DNA from: Paenibacillus timonensis
Lineage (GTDB): Bacteria > Bacillota > Bacilli > Paenibacillales > Paenibacillaceae
Assembly: GCF_009725205.1 (NCBI RefSeq)
Contig: NZ_WNZY01000021.1
Location: forward strand, 21,615-85,614
Length of the DNA stretch: 64,000 nucleotides
Reading direction: 5' to 3'
The notes under the pieces were generated by a model. The model was given only the letters and a program-made list of their open reading frames with translations. It had not been told where the DNA came from and ran no database searches. Shown here piece after piece: positions 16,916 to 26,229 of the stretch. How positions within the stretch are numbered: position 1 is the stretch's first letter; each line of letters opens with the position of its first letter. Both the position numbers and the translations under genes were made by a program.

Positions 16916-17908
16916 ATGAGCATATTGACCAAAACGAACGAGCTTGGATTTTTTGAAATTCGGCTGGAATCCATCGGTGGGCTCGGAGCTAACCTGGCTG
17001 GGAAGATGCTGGCGGAATCCGGGGTACTGGGACTCGGCTTAAACGGGGCAAACTTCTCGTCTTATGGTTCGGAGAAGAAAGGTTCTCCCGTGAAGAGCTT
17101 CGTCCGTTTATGTGAACCGGATGTAGAGATTCACGATCACAGCCCGATTGAGGAGCCGGACGTAATCGGTGTCTTCCACGAAGCGTTGCATAAGACAGTG
17201 AATGTCTTAAGCGGCCTGAAACCGGACGGGATTGTGTTGGTAAACTCGACCCGTGATTTCGAGGAGATTCGGCGTGACCTGAAGTTCCCTTATGGGACGT
17301 TGGCTGTTGTCGACGCAATGGGCATCGCTATTGACGAGCATACGAAGGTGAACACCTCGATGCTGGGGGCGTTGTTCCGGATTTGCGATTTTCTCGACCC
17401 GGATTCCATGCGCGAAGTGATCCGACATACGTTCCAGAAAAAATATCCGCACCTGGTGGAGCCCAATCTGCGTACGTTCGACCGGGGCTATCAAGAGGTG
17501 CGTTTCCAGACGATCGCGCCGCCCGAAGGCGCGACGGGAATGCGCTTCGAGCGGCCGCAGCCGTTGCTCGGCTACGAGACGCAAGCGCCTGGCGGCGTGA
17601 TTCGCGCGCAGGGTAACAGCCTATTGAAGGATTTGAGCGGTTCTCGACAGGGCTTTCTGCCGGAACTGAACCTGGAGAGCTGCATTCATTGCGCCAACTG
17701 TGACACGGTTTGCCCGGATCTGTGCTTCGTATGGGAATCCGGGGAGGACAAGAAGGGGCGGCCGCAGATGTTTTTGCGCGGGATTGATTATCAGTACTGC
17801 AAAGGCTGTTTGAAATGCGTGGAGATCTGTCCGACGGGTTCGCTTAGCGTGCGCCGTGAGGAAGCCGGGTATGCCGAAGACCACCGCGTGCCGCATGTAT
17901 TCCAATAG
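16916..17908 (+). CDS. Pyruvate:ferredoxin oxidoreductase, fused gamma-delta subunit
   Basis: This 330-aa protein joins two PFOR subunits. Residues about 10-190 form the gamma domain (ESIGGLGANLAGKMLAESG, NFSSYGSEKKGSPVKSFVR). Residues about 250-315 form a delta-type ferredoxin with two [4Fe-4S] motifs, CIHCANCDTVCPDLC and CKGCLKCVEICP. It would carry electrons from the catalytic alpha-beta chain to free ferredoxin. ATG 16916 has GAGGAGA 8 nt upstream. The alpha-beta gene follows after 59 bp. The exact 2-oxoacid is inferred: pyruvate fits best because of the hydrogenase neighbours and the PorA-like partner, but 2-oxoglutarate or another acid cannot be excluded. Confidence 0.88.
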   Translation: MSILTKTNELGFFEIRLESIGGLGANLAGKMLAESGVLGLGLNGANFSSYGSEKKGSPVKSFVRLCEPDVEIHDHSPIEEPDVIGVFHEALHKTVNVLSGLKPDGIVLVNSTRDFEEIRRDLKFPYGTLAVVDAMGIAIDEHTKVNTSMLGALFRICDFLDPDSMREVIRHTFQKKYPHLVEPNLRTFDRGYQEVRFQTIAPPEGATGMRFERPQPLLGYETQAPGGVIRAQGNSLLKDLSGSRQGFLPELNLESCIHCANCDTVCPDLCFVWESGEDKKGRPQMFLRGIDYQYCKGCLKCVEICPTGSLSVRREEAGYAEDHRVPHVFQ

Positions 17909-17967
17909 AGGTAGTTGAAACCTTTATTAAAAGAACTCGCAGAAGAGCCTAAAGGAGGACTTTATCG

Positions 17968-20259
17968 ATGTCTATAACCGAAGAGAAAGTCACAAATATA
18001 ACGCTGGCAGAACAAACGACAGCCTTCGAATCGGGCAATGAGGCGGCGGCGATGGCGGCGGCTCAGATCAATTACCATGTGATGGGGTATTTTCCGATTA
18101 CGCCGTCCACGGAGATCGCGCAGATTCTGGATCAGAAGAAGGCGCAAGGCTTGCATGACATCAAACTGATTGCGGCGGACGGGGAGCATGGGTCGGCGGG
18201 GATCTGTTACGGGGCGGCGCTCAGCGGAGCCCGGGTTGTCAATGCTACCAGTGCCAACGGGTTCATGTACATGATCGAACAGCTGCCGGTGCAGTCCGGT
18301 ACACGGTTCCCGATGGTGTTGAACTTGGTCACGCGCGCGATCAGCGGTCCGCTCGATATTCGCGGCGACCACTCCGATTTGTATTACGCGCTGAATACCG
18401 GTTGGCTGATTCTGACGGCGAGTACGCCGCAAGCCGCGTACGACATGAACATTATGGCGCTGAAATGGTCAGAGCATCCGGAGGTGCGGCTGCCCGTGAT
18501 CGTTGCCTATGACGGGTTCTTTACGTCCCATCAGAAACGGAGACTGAGTTATTTCAAAGATGCTAAAGCGGTCCGGGCCTTTGTGGGCGAAACGCCGCCG
18601 ACCGGCTTCGATACCGTGGCTGACCCGTCGCAGCCGATAACGGTCGGCGCGCATATGAATGGCGATGACCTGCTGAATAATCACTACCAGTTGCACCTGG
18701 CACATGAGCGAGCCGGCGAAGTGTATCAACAAATCGCCGCTGAATATAAGGCCCTTTCGGGGCGCGAATACACCGTGCTCGATTTGTATCGGATGGAGGA
18801 TGCGGAGGTCGCCTTGTTCCTGTTGAATTCCGCGGCGGAAACGGCCAAAACGATCGTTGATAAGCTGCGGGCGCAGGGAGTTAAGGCGGGGATCATCCGG
18901 CCGAACGTCATCCGACCCTTCCCGGCGGAGGAAATCCGGAATGCATTGCGCGGTGTAAAAGCGCTGTTAGTAGGAGAACGCGCCGATTCCTACGGTGGCA
19001 AAGGCGGCAATATGACGCATGAGATCCGCTCCGCGCTGAAGCTGGATCCGGCGAACCCAACGATCGTCTTATCCCGCGTGTTTGGGCTGGGGGGCAAAGA
19101 CTTCTATCCAGACGAAGCCGAAGCGTTCTTTGATTTGGCTATCGAGGCGATGAACCAAGGCAAGGCTGCAGTGCCTTTCGATTACTTCGGACAGGTGCCC
19201 GGCGATCCGATCCACGAGCTTAGACCGCTGTTGACCCCGCAGCACGGGGATGCCTTTAACAGCGGGTTGATTCAGGTGACGCCGGATGAGGCGACCGGCA
19301 AGCTGAAGGTGAAGCTGCCGCCGCTTCGCAGCCTGACGGCGAAGCCGAAGCGTCTGGCTCCAGGCCACGGTGCTTGTCCGGGCTGCAGCGCGATTTCTTC
19401 GCTGGAGCTATTTTACAAAGGCATTGAAGGGGATGTCGTCACGTTATTCCAAACCGGATGCTCGTACGTCGTTACGGCCGGGTACCCTTACACCTCGCAT
19501 AAGCAAACGTTCATCCACAACCTATTCCAGAACGGAGCCGCGACCGTAGCTGGAGTCGTCGAGGCGTTCTGGGAGCGGAAGCGGCGCGGCGAGATCGACG
19601 TCTCGGACAACGTCACCTTCATCATGGTGACCGGCGACGGCGGGATGGATATCGGGATGGGGCCGGCGATCGGTTCGGCGCTGCGGAACCATAAGATGAT
19701 CATTTTGGAATACGACAATGAAGGGTATATGAATACCGGCTCCCAGCTTTCCTACTCCACGCCGCTGGGCCATCAGACCAGCACGTCCGGCGTAGGCAAG
19801 ACGCAGAAAGGGAAAGCGTTCCACCACAAGGATACGCCGCAGATCATGGCAGCGACGAACATTCCTTACGTGTTCACCGGGGCGGAAGCCTTCCCGCAGG
19901 ACTTGATCACGAAGGCAGCCAAGGCACAGTGGTATGCGCAACATGAAGGCTTAGTGTACGGGAAGGTGCTTAGCACTTGTCCGTTGAACTGGCGGTCTGA
20001 GGATCAACTCGGCACGAAAATCCTCAAGACGGCGGTAGATTCCTGCTTTTTCCCGCTCTATGAAATTGAGCATGGCGTCACGAATATCACCTACAATCCG
20101 GAAGCGAAGAACAATCGGATTTCGCCGCAGGAATGGCTGAAGCTGATGGGCAAGACGAAGCACATGCTGAAGGAAGAGGAACTGCTGGAAGCGTTCGAGG
20201 AGGAAGTCAATCGGCGCTGGGATCGGCTGAAACTGAAGCACGAAAGTCCGCTGCTCTAG
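17968..20259 (+). CDS. Pyruvate:ferredoxin oxidoreductase, fused alpha-beta subunit
   Basis: The 763-aa protein holds the catalytic part of a CoA-acylating 2-oxoacid:ferredoxin oxidoreductase: 2-oxoacid + CoA + oxidised ferredoxin gives acyl-CoA + CO2 + reduced ferredoxin. Residues about 20-240 are the alpha pyrimidine-binding domain (GYFPITPSTEIAQ, the PorA-like DGFFTSHQKRR). Residues about 260-400 are domain II (GIIRPNVIRPFP, DSYGGKGGN). Residues about 460-740 are the beta domain, with cluster ligands Cys470 and Cys473 (CPGC), the TPP/Mg site GDGGMDIGMG near 556 and NEGYMNTG. With the upstream gamma-delta gene this gives a complete enzyme in two chains. AAAGGAGGAC precedes ATG 17968. Confidence 0.92.
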   Translation: MSITEEKVTNITLAEQTTAFESGNEAAAMAAAQINYHVMGYFPITPSTEIAQILDQKKAQGLHDIKLIAADGEHGSAGICYGAALSGARVVNATSANGFMYMIEQLPVQSGTRFPMVLNLVTRAISGPLDIRGDHSDLYYALNTGWLILTASTPQAAYDMNIMALKWSEHPEVRLPVIVAYDGFFTSHQKRRLSYFKDAKAVRAFVGETPPTGFDTVADPSQPITVGAHMNGDDLLNNHYQLHLAHERAGEVYQQIAAEYKALSGREYTVLDLYRMEDAEVALFLLNSAAETAKTIVDKLRAQGVKAGIIRPNVIRPFPAEEIRNALRGVKALLVGERADSYGGKGGNMTHEIRSALKLDPANPTIVLSRVFGLGGKDFYPDEAEAFFDLAIEAMNQGKAAVPFDYFGQVPGDPIHELRPLLTPQHGDAFNSGLIQVTPDEATGKLKVKLPPLRSLTAKPKRLAPGHGACPGCSAISSLELFYKGIEGDVVTLFQTGCSYVVTAGYPYTSHKQTFIHNLFQNGAATVAGVVEAFWERKRRGEIDVSDNVTFIMVTGDGGMDIGMGPAIGSALRNHKMIILEYDNEGYMNTGSQLSYSTPLGHQTSTSGVGKTQKGKAFHHKDTPQIMAATNIPYVFTGAEAFPQDLITKAAKAQWYAQHEGLVYGKVLSTCPLNWRSEDQLGTKILKTAVDSCFFPLYEIEHGVTNITYNPEAKNNRISPQEWLKLMGKTKHMLKEEELLEAFEEEVNRRWDRLKLKHESPLL

Positions 20260-20296
20260 GAAGAACTGCCGGATGATGAAGGGAGAGGATGCAAAT

Positions 20297-20800
20297 ATGG
20301 AAGAGACTTGCCATTGCGAGGGAGAGCAGGAGCGGCTGCGCCGGGTCGGGGAAATCGTCGATCAGTTCCGCTTGCTGCCAGGCGCGTTGATCCCAGTGTT
20401 GCACGAAATTCAAGATTTGTACGGCTACCTGCCGGAAGAGGCGCTGCAAATCGTTTCCCGGGAGCTGGGAATGCCGATGGCTGAAATCTACGGGGTAGCG
20501 ACGTTTTATTCGTTTTTCTCGCTGGAGCCGAAGGGGGAGCATGTGATCCGGGTCTGCATGGGGACGGCTTGTTACATTAAGGGTGCCCAAGGTGTGCTGG
20601 ATCGCCTCAGCCAGGAGCTGAACGTTCCTGTGCAGGGGACGACGGCGGACGGGAAATTTACGCTGGATGCCACCCGCTGCCTGGGGGCTTGCGGTTTGGC
20701 GCCGGTGATGACGATCGGCGAGAAAGTGCATGGCCGGCTGACGCCAAACGAAATACCGAAGATTCTGAAGCCGATGCGCACGCCTGCGGAGACGCATTAG
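20297..20800 (+). CDS. hydC: HydC-type (NuoE-like) subunit of trimeric [FeFe] hydrogenase
   Basis: A 167-aa thioredoxin-fold [2Fe-2S] protein of the NuoE/HydC family. It passes electrons between the flavin subunit and the hydrogenase complex. Ligands are in CMGTACYIKGA (Cx4C) and CLGACGLAPV (Cx3C). The helical N-terminal bundle (LPGALIPVLHEIQDLYGYLP, EIYGVATFYSFF) is typical. ATG 20297 is chosen because GGGAGAGG lies 8 nt upstream; an in-frame ATG at 20273 would add 8 residues. hydB follows after 16 bp. An unusual Cys pair at the extreme N-terminus (ETCHCEGE) is seen but not explained. Confidence 0.92.
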   Translation: MEETCHCEGEQERLRRVGEIVDQFRLLPGALIPVLHEIQDLYGYLPEEALQIVSRELGMPMAEIYGVATFYSFFSLEPKGEHVIRVCMGTACYIKGAQGVLDRLSQELNVPVQGTTADGKFTLDATRCLGACGLAPVMTIGEKVHGRLTPNEIPKILKPMRTPAETH

Positions 20801-20816
20801 AAGGGAGGGTGGAACG

Positions 20817-22700
20817 ATGAAAACGTTGTTGGATCTCGAGAGTATCCGTACGGCGCAGTTAAGTCGGCTGGTCCGCCGAAAACTGGGTAAGAGCGGGGCC
20901 GGGGATGGGGGCGTTGCTGAGCGGTCCGTCATGATCTGCGGCGGCACGGGATGCACCTCTTCGGACTCCATGCTGATCGCGGACGCGTTTGAGCAAGCCG
21001 TGACCAGCCAAGGAATTCAGGACAAGATCGATATCGTAAGAACCGGCTGCTTTGGGTTATGCGAGCTGGGGCCGGTCGTGATCATTTACCCGGAGGAGGT
21101 GTTCTACAGCCGGGTGAAGGTGAAGGACGTGGCGGAGATCGTCGATGAGCACCTGCTTCAGGGCAAAATTGTCGAACACCTCGTCTATCAGCAGTCGCTG
21201 GAAGATGGGCGAATCAAGCCGCTGCATGAAGTCGACTTCTTCCGCAAGCAGCAGCGGATCGCTTTGCGCAACTGCGGCACGATCGATCCGGAGGATATCG
21301 ACGAATATATCGCCATGAATGGGTACAAGGCGCTTCATAACGTTCTGACGACCATGGATCCGGCGGAGGTCGTGGCCGAGGTGAAGGAAGCAGGCCTCCG
21401 CGGGCGCGGCGGCGGCGGGTTCCCGACCGGGGTCAAGTGGGAGACGGCGGCGAAGCAGCGGACGGGGCAAAAATATATGATTTGCAACGCCGACGAAGGC
21501 GATCCAGGCGCGTTCATGGACCGCTCGATCTTGGAGGGCGACCCGCACTCCGTGCTGGAAGGCATGGCGATCGCCGGCTATGCGATCGGGGCAAACCACG
21601 GCTTCATCTACTTGCGGGCGGAATATCCGATCGCGGTGAAACGAGTGCAGGCGGCGATTAAACAGGCCCGCGATTACGGGCTGCTGGGCGAGGACTTGTT
21701 CGGCAGCGGTTTCTCCTTTGACATCAGCGTCCGCCTGGGAGCGGGGGCGTTCGTCTGCGGCGAAGAGACGGCGCTGATGAACTCCGTCGAAGGCAAGCGC
21801 GGCATGCCGAATCCGAAACCGCCGTTCCCGGCCGTCAGCGGGTTATGGGGCCAGCCGACGGTGATCAATAACGTGGAGACGCTCGCCAATGTGCCGATCA
21901 TTTTGCTGGAAGGCGCTTCGTGGTATGGGAGCATCGGGACGGAAAAAAGCAAAGGCACCAAGGTTTTCGCCTTGGGCGGCAAGGTGGTCAACACCGGGCT
22001 GGTGGAGGTGCCGATGGGTATTACGCTGCGCGAGGTCATTTACGAAATCGGCGGCGGGATTCCCGGGGGCAAGGCGTTCAAAGCAGTGCAGACCGGCGGC
22101 CCTTCGGGCGGCTGCCTGACGAGCGAGCACCTCGACCGTCCGATCGATTACGATACGCTGCTGAGCTTGGGTTCGATGATGGGCTCGGGCGGTATGCTGG
22201 TGATGGACGAAGAGACGTGCATGGTCGACGTGGCCCGCTATTACCTCGACTTTACGCGCGATGAATCATGCGGCAAATGCGCGCCGTGCCGAATTGGTAC
22301 CAAGCGCCTGCTGGAGATTTTGGAGAAAATCACGGAAGGTAAGGGCACGATGGAGGACCTGGATGTGCTGGAGGAGTTGTCCGAGCAGATCAAGGCGGCT
22401 TCGCTCTGCGGACTCGGCCAAACGGCGCCGAATCCGGTGTTGTCCACGCTGAAATATTTTCGCGACGAGTATATCGCCCATGTGGTCGACAAGAAATGCC
22501 CGTCCGGCGTTTGCCGCTCGCTGATTACGTATACGATCGATGCGGAGAAATGCAAAGGCTGCAGCCTCTGCGCACGGAAATGCCCGACGGGAGCGATTAC
22601 CGGCAAGGTGAAGGAACCGCATACGATCGATCCGCTCGTCTGCATCAAGTGCGGAATCTGCTTTGACAGCTGCAAATTCGCTGCGATTTACAAGAGCTAA
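20817..22700 (+). CDS. hydB: HydB-type (NuoF-like) NADH-binding flavin subunit
   Basis: The 627-aa protein is the FMN- and NADH-binding subunit of a HydABC-type complex, the site where electrons from NADH enter or leave. In order: an N-terminal thioredoxin-like [2Fe-2S] domain (CGGTGC, CFGLCELGP), the NuoF core with FMN/NADH motifs (GRGGGGFPTGVKWE near 192, NADEGDPGAFMDR), an SLBB-like segment, the [4Fe-4S] motif CGKCAPCRIGTKR near 482, and a C-terminal ferredoxin with two clusters (CKGCSLCARKCP, CIKCGICFDSCK). Added N- and C-terminal clusters separate it from respiratory NuoF. AAGGGAGGGTGG precedes ATG 20817; hydA begins 16 bp after its stop. Confidence 0.94.
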   Translation: MKTLLDLESIRTAQLSRLVRRKLGKSGAGDGGVAERSVMICGGTGCTSSDSMLIADAFEQAVTSQGIQDKIDIVRTGCFGLCELGPVVIIYPEEVFYSRVKVKDVAEIVDEHLLQGKIVEHLVYQQSLEDGRIKPLHEVDFFRKQQRIALRNCGTIDPEDIDEYIAMNGYKALHNVLTTMDPAEVVAEVKEAGLRGRGGGGFPTGVKWETAAKQRTGQKYMICNADEGDPGAFMDRSILEGDPHSVLEGMAIAGYAIGANHGFIYLRAEYPIAVKRVQAAIKQARDYGLLGEDLFGSGFSFDISVRLGAGAFVCGEETALMNSVEGKRGMPNPKPPFPAVSGLWGQPTVINNVETLANVPIILLEGASWYGSIGTEKSKGTKVFALGGKVVNTGLVEVPMGITLREVIYEIGGGIPGGKAFKAVQTGGPSGGCLTSEHLDRPIDYDTLLSLGSMMGSGGMLVMDEETCMVDVARYYLDFTRDESCGKCAPCRIGTKRLLEILEKITEGKGTMEDLDVLEELSEQIKAASLCGLGQTAPNPVLSTLKYFRDEYIAHVVDKKCPSGVCRSLITYTIDAEKCKGCSLCARKCPTGAITGKVKEPHTIDPLVCIKCGICFDSCKFAAIYKS

Positions 22701-22715
22701 AGGGGGGAGAACTCT

Positions 22716-24455
22716 ATGTTGGATACCGTGAAACTATGGATAGATGAGATGGAAACGGAAGTACCGAAGGGAACGACGGTGCTTCAGGCGGCTCGTGGAT
22801 TAGGCATTCACATTCCTACCCTTTGCCATCTGCAGGGCATGAACCACCCGTCCAGCTGCCGCGTATGCCTGGTGGAGTCGGGCCCCCGCCTGATCGCTTC
22901 GTGTACGCTGGTGGCCGAGGACGGGATGCGGATTCGGACGAATTCGCCGCGGGTGCGCAAAGCCCGCAAAACAACGGTCGAGCTGATCCTGTCGGACCAT
23001 AATCGGGAATGCACTTCCTGCTTGCGCAGCGGAACCTGCGAACTTCAGGAGGTGGCGAATCAGATTGGCGTGCGCGACGTGCGTTATTCAGGGAGTAAAG
23101 CGCGGTCGACGGTCGACCTCTCGTCACCGTCTATCGTGCGCGACACCTCGAAATGTCTGTTGTGCGGCCGCTGCGTCGCCGTCTGCAGCGAGGTACAGAC
23201 CGTGGGGGCCATTGGGTTCATGAACCGTGGATTCGACACGGTCATTGGGCCAGCCTTGGGGCGCCCGATTGGCGAATCGGTCTGTGTCAATTGCGGGCAA
23301 TGCATCATGGCTTGCCCGGTTGGCGCGCTGCAGGAACGGGAAAATGTGAGCGACGTCTGGCAAGCGATTGCCGATCCGCATAAATTCGTCGTTGTCCAAA
23401 CCGCACCGGCGGTGCGCGTCGCCTTGGGCGAGGAATTCGGGATGCCGATCGGCACGCGCGTGACGGGGAAGATGGTTGCCGCGCTGCGACGGCTTGGCTT
23501 CAATAAGGTGTTTGATACTGATTTTGCCGCCGACTTAACGATCATGGAGGAAGGTACCGAGCTGATTCATCGATTGGCGACGGGGGAGAACCTGCCGCTG
23601 ATGACGTCTTGCTGTCCAGGTTGGGTGAAGTTTGTGGAGCATAACTTCCCGGATATGCTGGAGAATTTATCGAGCTGCAAGTCGCCGCACGAGATGGAGG
23701 GGGCGATGATTAAGAGCTACTTCGCCCAAACGATGGGGATCAATCCGGGGAACATCGTCGTCGTGTCGATCATGCCGTGTACGGCGAAGAAGTTCGAAGG
23801 GCAGCGCGAGGAGCTGGCCAGCGAATCGTTGCAAGACGTTGATTACGTGCTGACGACGCGGGAGATCGCCCGGATGATCAAGGAAGCGGGGATTGACTTC
23901 GCCGGTTTGCGCGGCGAGACGTTCGACAATCCGTTTGGAGAAGCGTCGGGGGCCGGAGTGATCTTCGGCGCGACCGGCGGTGTGGCCGAGGCCGCGCTGC
24001 GAACGGTGTTCGAGCTGGTGGCCGGAGAAGAGCTGGATACGGTGGAATATACCTCCGTGCGGGGGATGGACGGCATCAAGGAGACGGTAGTTGAGCTGCC
24101 GGACGGACGCATGATCCGAACCGCCGTCGTGCACGGGCTCGGCAACGCCCGGAAGCTGATGGCGATGATCCAGTCCGGCCAGCGCCAATACGAGTTTATC
24201 GAGGTCATGGCTTGCCCGGGCGGCTGCATTTGCGGCGGCGGGCAGCCGATTGTAAGTGCCAGTCTGCGGGATACGCTGGATGTGAAGGCGGAACGAGCCA
24301 AGGCGATTTACGACGAGGACGAGGCTTCTACGATTCGCAAATCGCATAAGAACCCTTATATCCAGCAGATCTATCGCGAGTTTTTGGAGGAGCCGAACAG
24401 CCACAAGAGCCATCAATTCTTGCATACGCACTATTTGGTGCGCTCCCGCTATTAA
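22716..24455 (+). CDS. hydA: [FeFe] hydrogenase catalytic subunit HydA
   Basis: The 579-aa catalytic subunit reduces protons to H2 at the H-cluster. The N-terminus carries a plant-type [2Fe-2S] domain (CHLQG..SSCRVC), a His-ligated [4Fe-4S] (HNRECTSCLRSGTC) and two [4Fe-4S] motifs (CLLCGRCVAVC, CVNCGQCIMAC). The H-cluster ligands are Cys300 (TSCCPGW), Cys355 (MPCTAKKFE), Cys500 and Cys504 (ACPGGCICGGGQP). The proton-relay Cys299 is present, so the enzyme should be active. The C-terminus FLHTHYLVRSRY is the usual family ending. Length and numbering resemble the monomeric clostridial enzyme CpI, but the operon partners HydC and HydB place it in the trimeric NAD(H)-linked class. It lacks the C-terminal extra cluster domain of Thermotoga HydA. 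Confidence 0.96.
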   Translation: MLDTVKLWIDEMETEVPKGTTVLQAARGLGIHIPTLCHLQGMNHPSSCRVCLVESGPRLIASCTLVAEDGMRIRTNSPRVRKARKTTVELILSDHNRECTSCLRSGTCELQEVANQIGVRDVRYSGSKARSTVDLSSPSIVRDTSKCLLCGRCVAVCSEVQTVGAIGFMNRGFDTVIGPALGRPIGESVCVNCGQCIMACPVGALQERENVSDVWQAIADPHKFVVVQTAPAVRVALGEEFGMPIGTRVTGKMVAALRRLGFNKVFDTDFAADLTIMEEGTELIHRLATGENLPLMTSCCPGWVKFVEHNFPDMLENLSSCKSPHEMEGAMIKSYFAQTMGINPGNIVVVSIMPCTAKKFEGQREELASESLQDVDYVLTTREIARMIKEAGIDFAGLRGETFDNPFGEASGAGVIFGATGGVAEAALRTVFELVAGEELDTVEYTSVRGMDGIKETVVELPDGRMIRTAVVHGLGNARKLMAMIQSGQRQYEFIEVMACPGGCICGGGQPIVSASLRDTLDVKAERAKAIYDEDEASTIRKSHKNPYIQQIYREFLEEPNSHKSHQFLHTHYLVRSRY

Positions 24456-24571
24456 TTGTTAGTCGTTGGTTGTTAGCGTGGGGTGTTGTGTGCGTTGCGC
24501 GAGGGGTTGTCCAAACAGTCCCGAAGAGGTTTATGAGTGGATTAGGGCGCATCTTACAGGGAGGGATTAGG

Positions 24572-26005
24572 ATGAGCAGGTCAGATCAATGGGAGCCGGC
24601 GGATTTCATCCGGGATGAAACGATCGTATCGGCGCTCGCTTACGGGTCGCAGCTGGCCCGCGACCGTAAGAAGGTGCTGGCTATTCTGGAACGTGCCCGG
24701 ACCGCCAAAGGCATCACCGCGGCGGAAGCCGCCGTCCTGTTGAACGTGGAGGACGATGTGTTGCTGGAGGAGATTTACCATGCGGCACGCGAGGTGAAGG
24801 AACGGATTTACGGGAATCGGATCGTGTTGTTTGCCCCTTTATACGTTAGCAACTTCTGCGTGAACAACTGCGAGTACTGCGGTTATAAACAATCCAACGA
24901 GAGCATGGTGCGACGGCGCTTGAACCGGGAGGAGCTGATCCAGGAGGTCGAGGTGCTGCAGCAAATGGGGCACAAGCGGCTGGCGCTGGAGGCCGGGGAG
25001 GATCCGGAGCATTGCCCGATCGACTACATTCTCGAATGCATCGAAACCATCTATTCGGTGAAGGTCGATAACGGGAGCATCCGCCGCATTAACGTCAACA
25101 TTGCCGCCACGACAATGGAGGACTACCGCAAGCTGGCGAACGTGGGGATCGGCACGTACATCCTGTTCCAGGAGACGTACCACCGTCCCACTTATAGCCG
25201 CATGCACCAAAAAGGACCGAAACGCGATTACGACTGGCATACGACGGCGATGGACCGGGCGATGCGGGCCGGCATTGACGACGTCGGCGTTGGGGTATTG
25301 TACGGATTATATGATCACAAATACGAAACGATTGCGATGCTGATGCATGCCGAGCACCTGGAGGCAACGTTTGGCTGCGGGCCGCACACGGTTTCCGTCC
25401 CACGCCTGCGGGCGGCGGACGGCGTCGACCTGAACAGCTTCCCGTATCTAGTGAGCGATCACGAGTTCAAGAAAATCGTGGCCGTGCTGCGGTTGGCGGT
25501 GCCTTATGCGGGCATGATCCTGTCCACCCGCGAAGACTCGGAATTCCGCGACGAGGTGGTCAAGCTGGGCATCTCCCAGATCAGCGCGGGCTCGTGCACC
25601 GGCGTCGGCGGGTACATGGATGCGTACGGAGATAGCGGAGCTCAGAGTCATGCCGATACCGCGCAGTTCGAGGTTGGCGATCACCGCTCACCGCTCGAGA
25701 TGATCAAGTCGCTGTGCCGGGACGGCTATATTCCGAGCTATTGTACCGCTTGTTACCGCGAGGGCCGGACGGGCGACCGCTTTATGCGCCTGGCCAAATC
25801 GGGCCAGATCCACAACGTCTGCCACCCGAACGCCTTGCTCACCCTGCAGGAGTATTTGTTGGACTACGGAGATGACGAAGCCCGGGAAATGGGGGCAACG
25901 CTGATCAAAAACAACCTCCGCCGCATCCCCAAAGCCTCCGCGCGCGAAGTGACGATCGACCGCCTTCAGCGGATCCAGAACGGCGAGCGGGACTTGCGGT
26001 TCTAA
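24572..26005 (+). CDS. hydG: [FeFe] hydrogenase maturase HydG, radical SAM tyrosine lyase
   Basis: HydG cleaves tyrosine to p-cresol and makes the CO and CN ligands of the H-cluster. The 477-aa product shows the radical-SAM motif CVNNCEYC (Cx3Cx2C, about 90-97) and the C-terminal motif C-x2-C-x22-C (CTAC near 390 and the later Cys in HNVCHP) that binds the synthon-building cluster and is diagnostic of HydG against ThiH. ATG 24572 has GGGAGGGATTAGG just upstream; the frame stays open further up without a ribosome site. The gap to hydA is 116 bp. It is the last + strand gene of the insertion, facing hydF. Confidence 0.95.
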   Translation: MSRSDQWEPADFIRDETIVSALAYGSQLARDRKKVLAILERARTAKGITAAEAAVLLNVEDDVLLEEIYHAAREVKERIYGNRIVLFAPLYVSNFCVNNCEYCGYKQSNESMVRRRLNREELIQEVEVLQQMGHKRLALEAGEDPEHCPIDYILECIETIYSVKVDNGSIRRINVNIAATTMEDYRKLANVGIGTYILFQETYHRPTYSRMHQKGPKRDYDWHTTAMDRAMRAGIDDVGVGVLYGLYDHKYETIAMLMHAEHLEATFGCGPHTVSVPRLRAADGVDLNSFPYLVSDHEFKKIVAVLRLAVPYAGMILSTREDSEFRDEVVKLGISQISAGSCTGVGGYMDAYGDSGAQSHADTAQFEVGDHRSPLEMIKSLCRDGYIPSYCTACYREGRTGDRFMRLAKSGQIHNVCHPNALLTLQEYLLDYGDDEAREMGATLIKNNLRRIPKASAREVTIDRLQRIQNGERDLRF

Positions 26006-26028
26006 GTCGAGCGGCAGAATGGAATAAC

Positions 26029-26075
26029 AAAAGCCTTCAACACCGCCTATTGAGGCGGATGTTGAAGGCTTTTTT
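26029..26075. terminator. Bidirectional-looking terminator after hydG
   Basis: AAAAGCCTTCAACACCGCC and GGCGGATGTTGAAGGCTTTT form a very strong stem with a short loop, with A- and T-tracts on either side, so it can act in both directions between the convergent hydG and hydF genes. Confidence 0.9.
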
Positions 26076-26229
26076 GGCGTCGATAGGATGACCCGTCGTC
26101 TAACATCCTACCCCTATCTTGCCAACATCCCAACCCATCTCGCCCGTTGGCCAACCCTAATCCATTAGCCAACCCCATTTCCACTTGCCCATTGCACGGG
26201 GAGCTCACCGTATTCGCACAACCCCAGGC

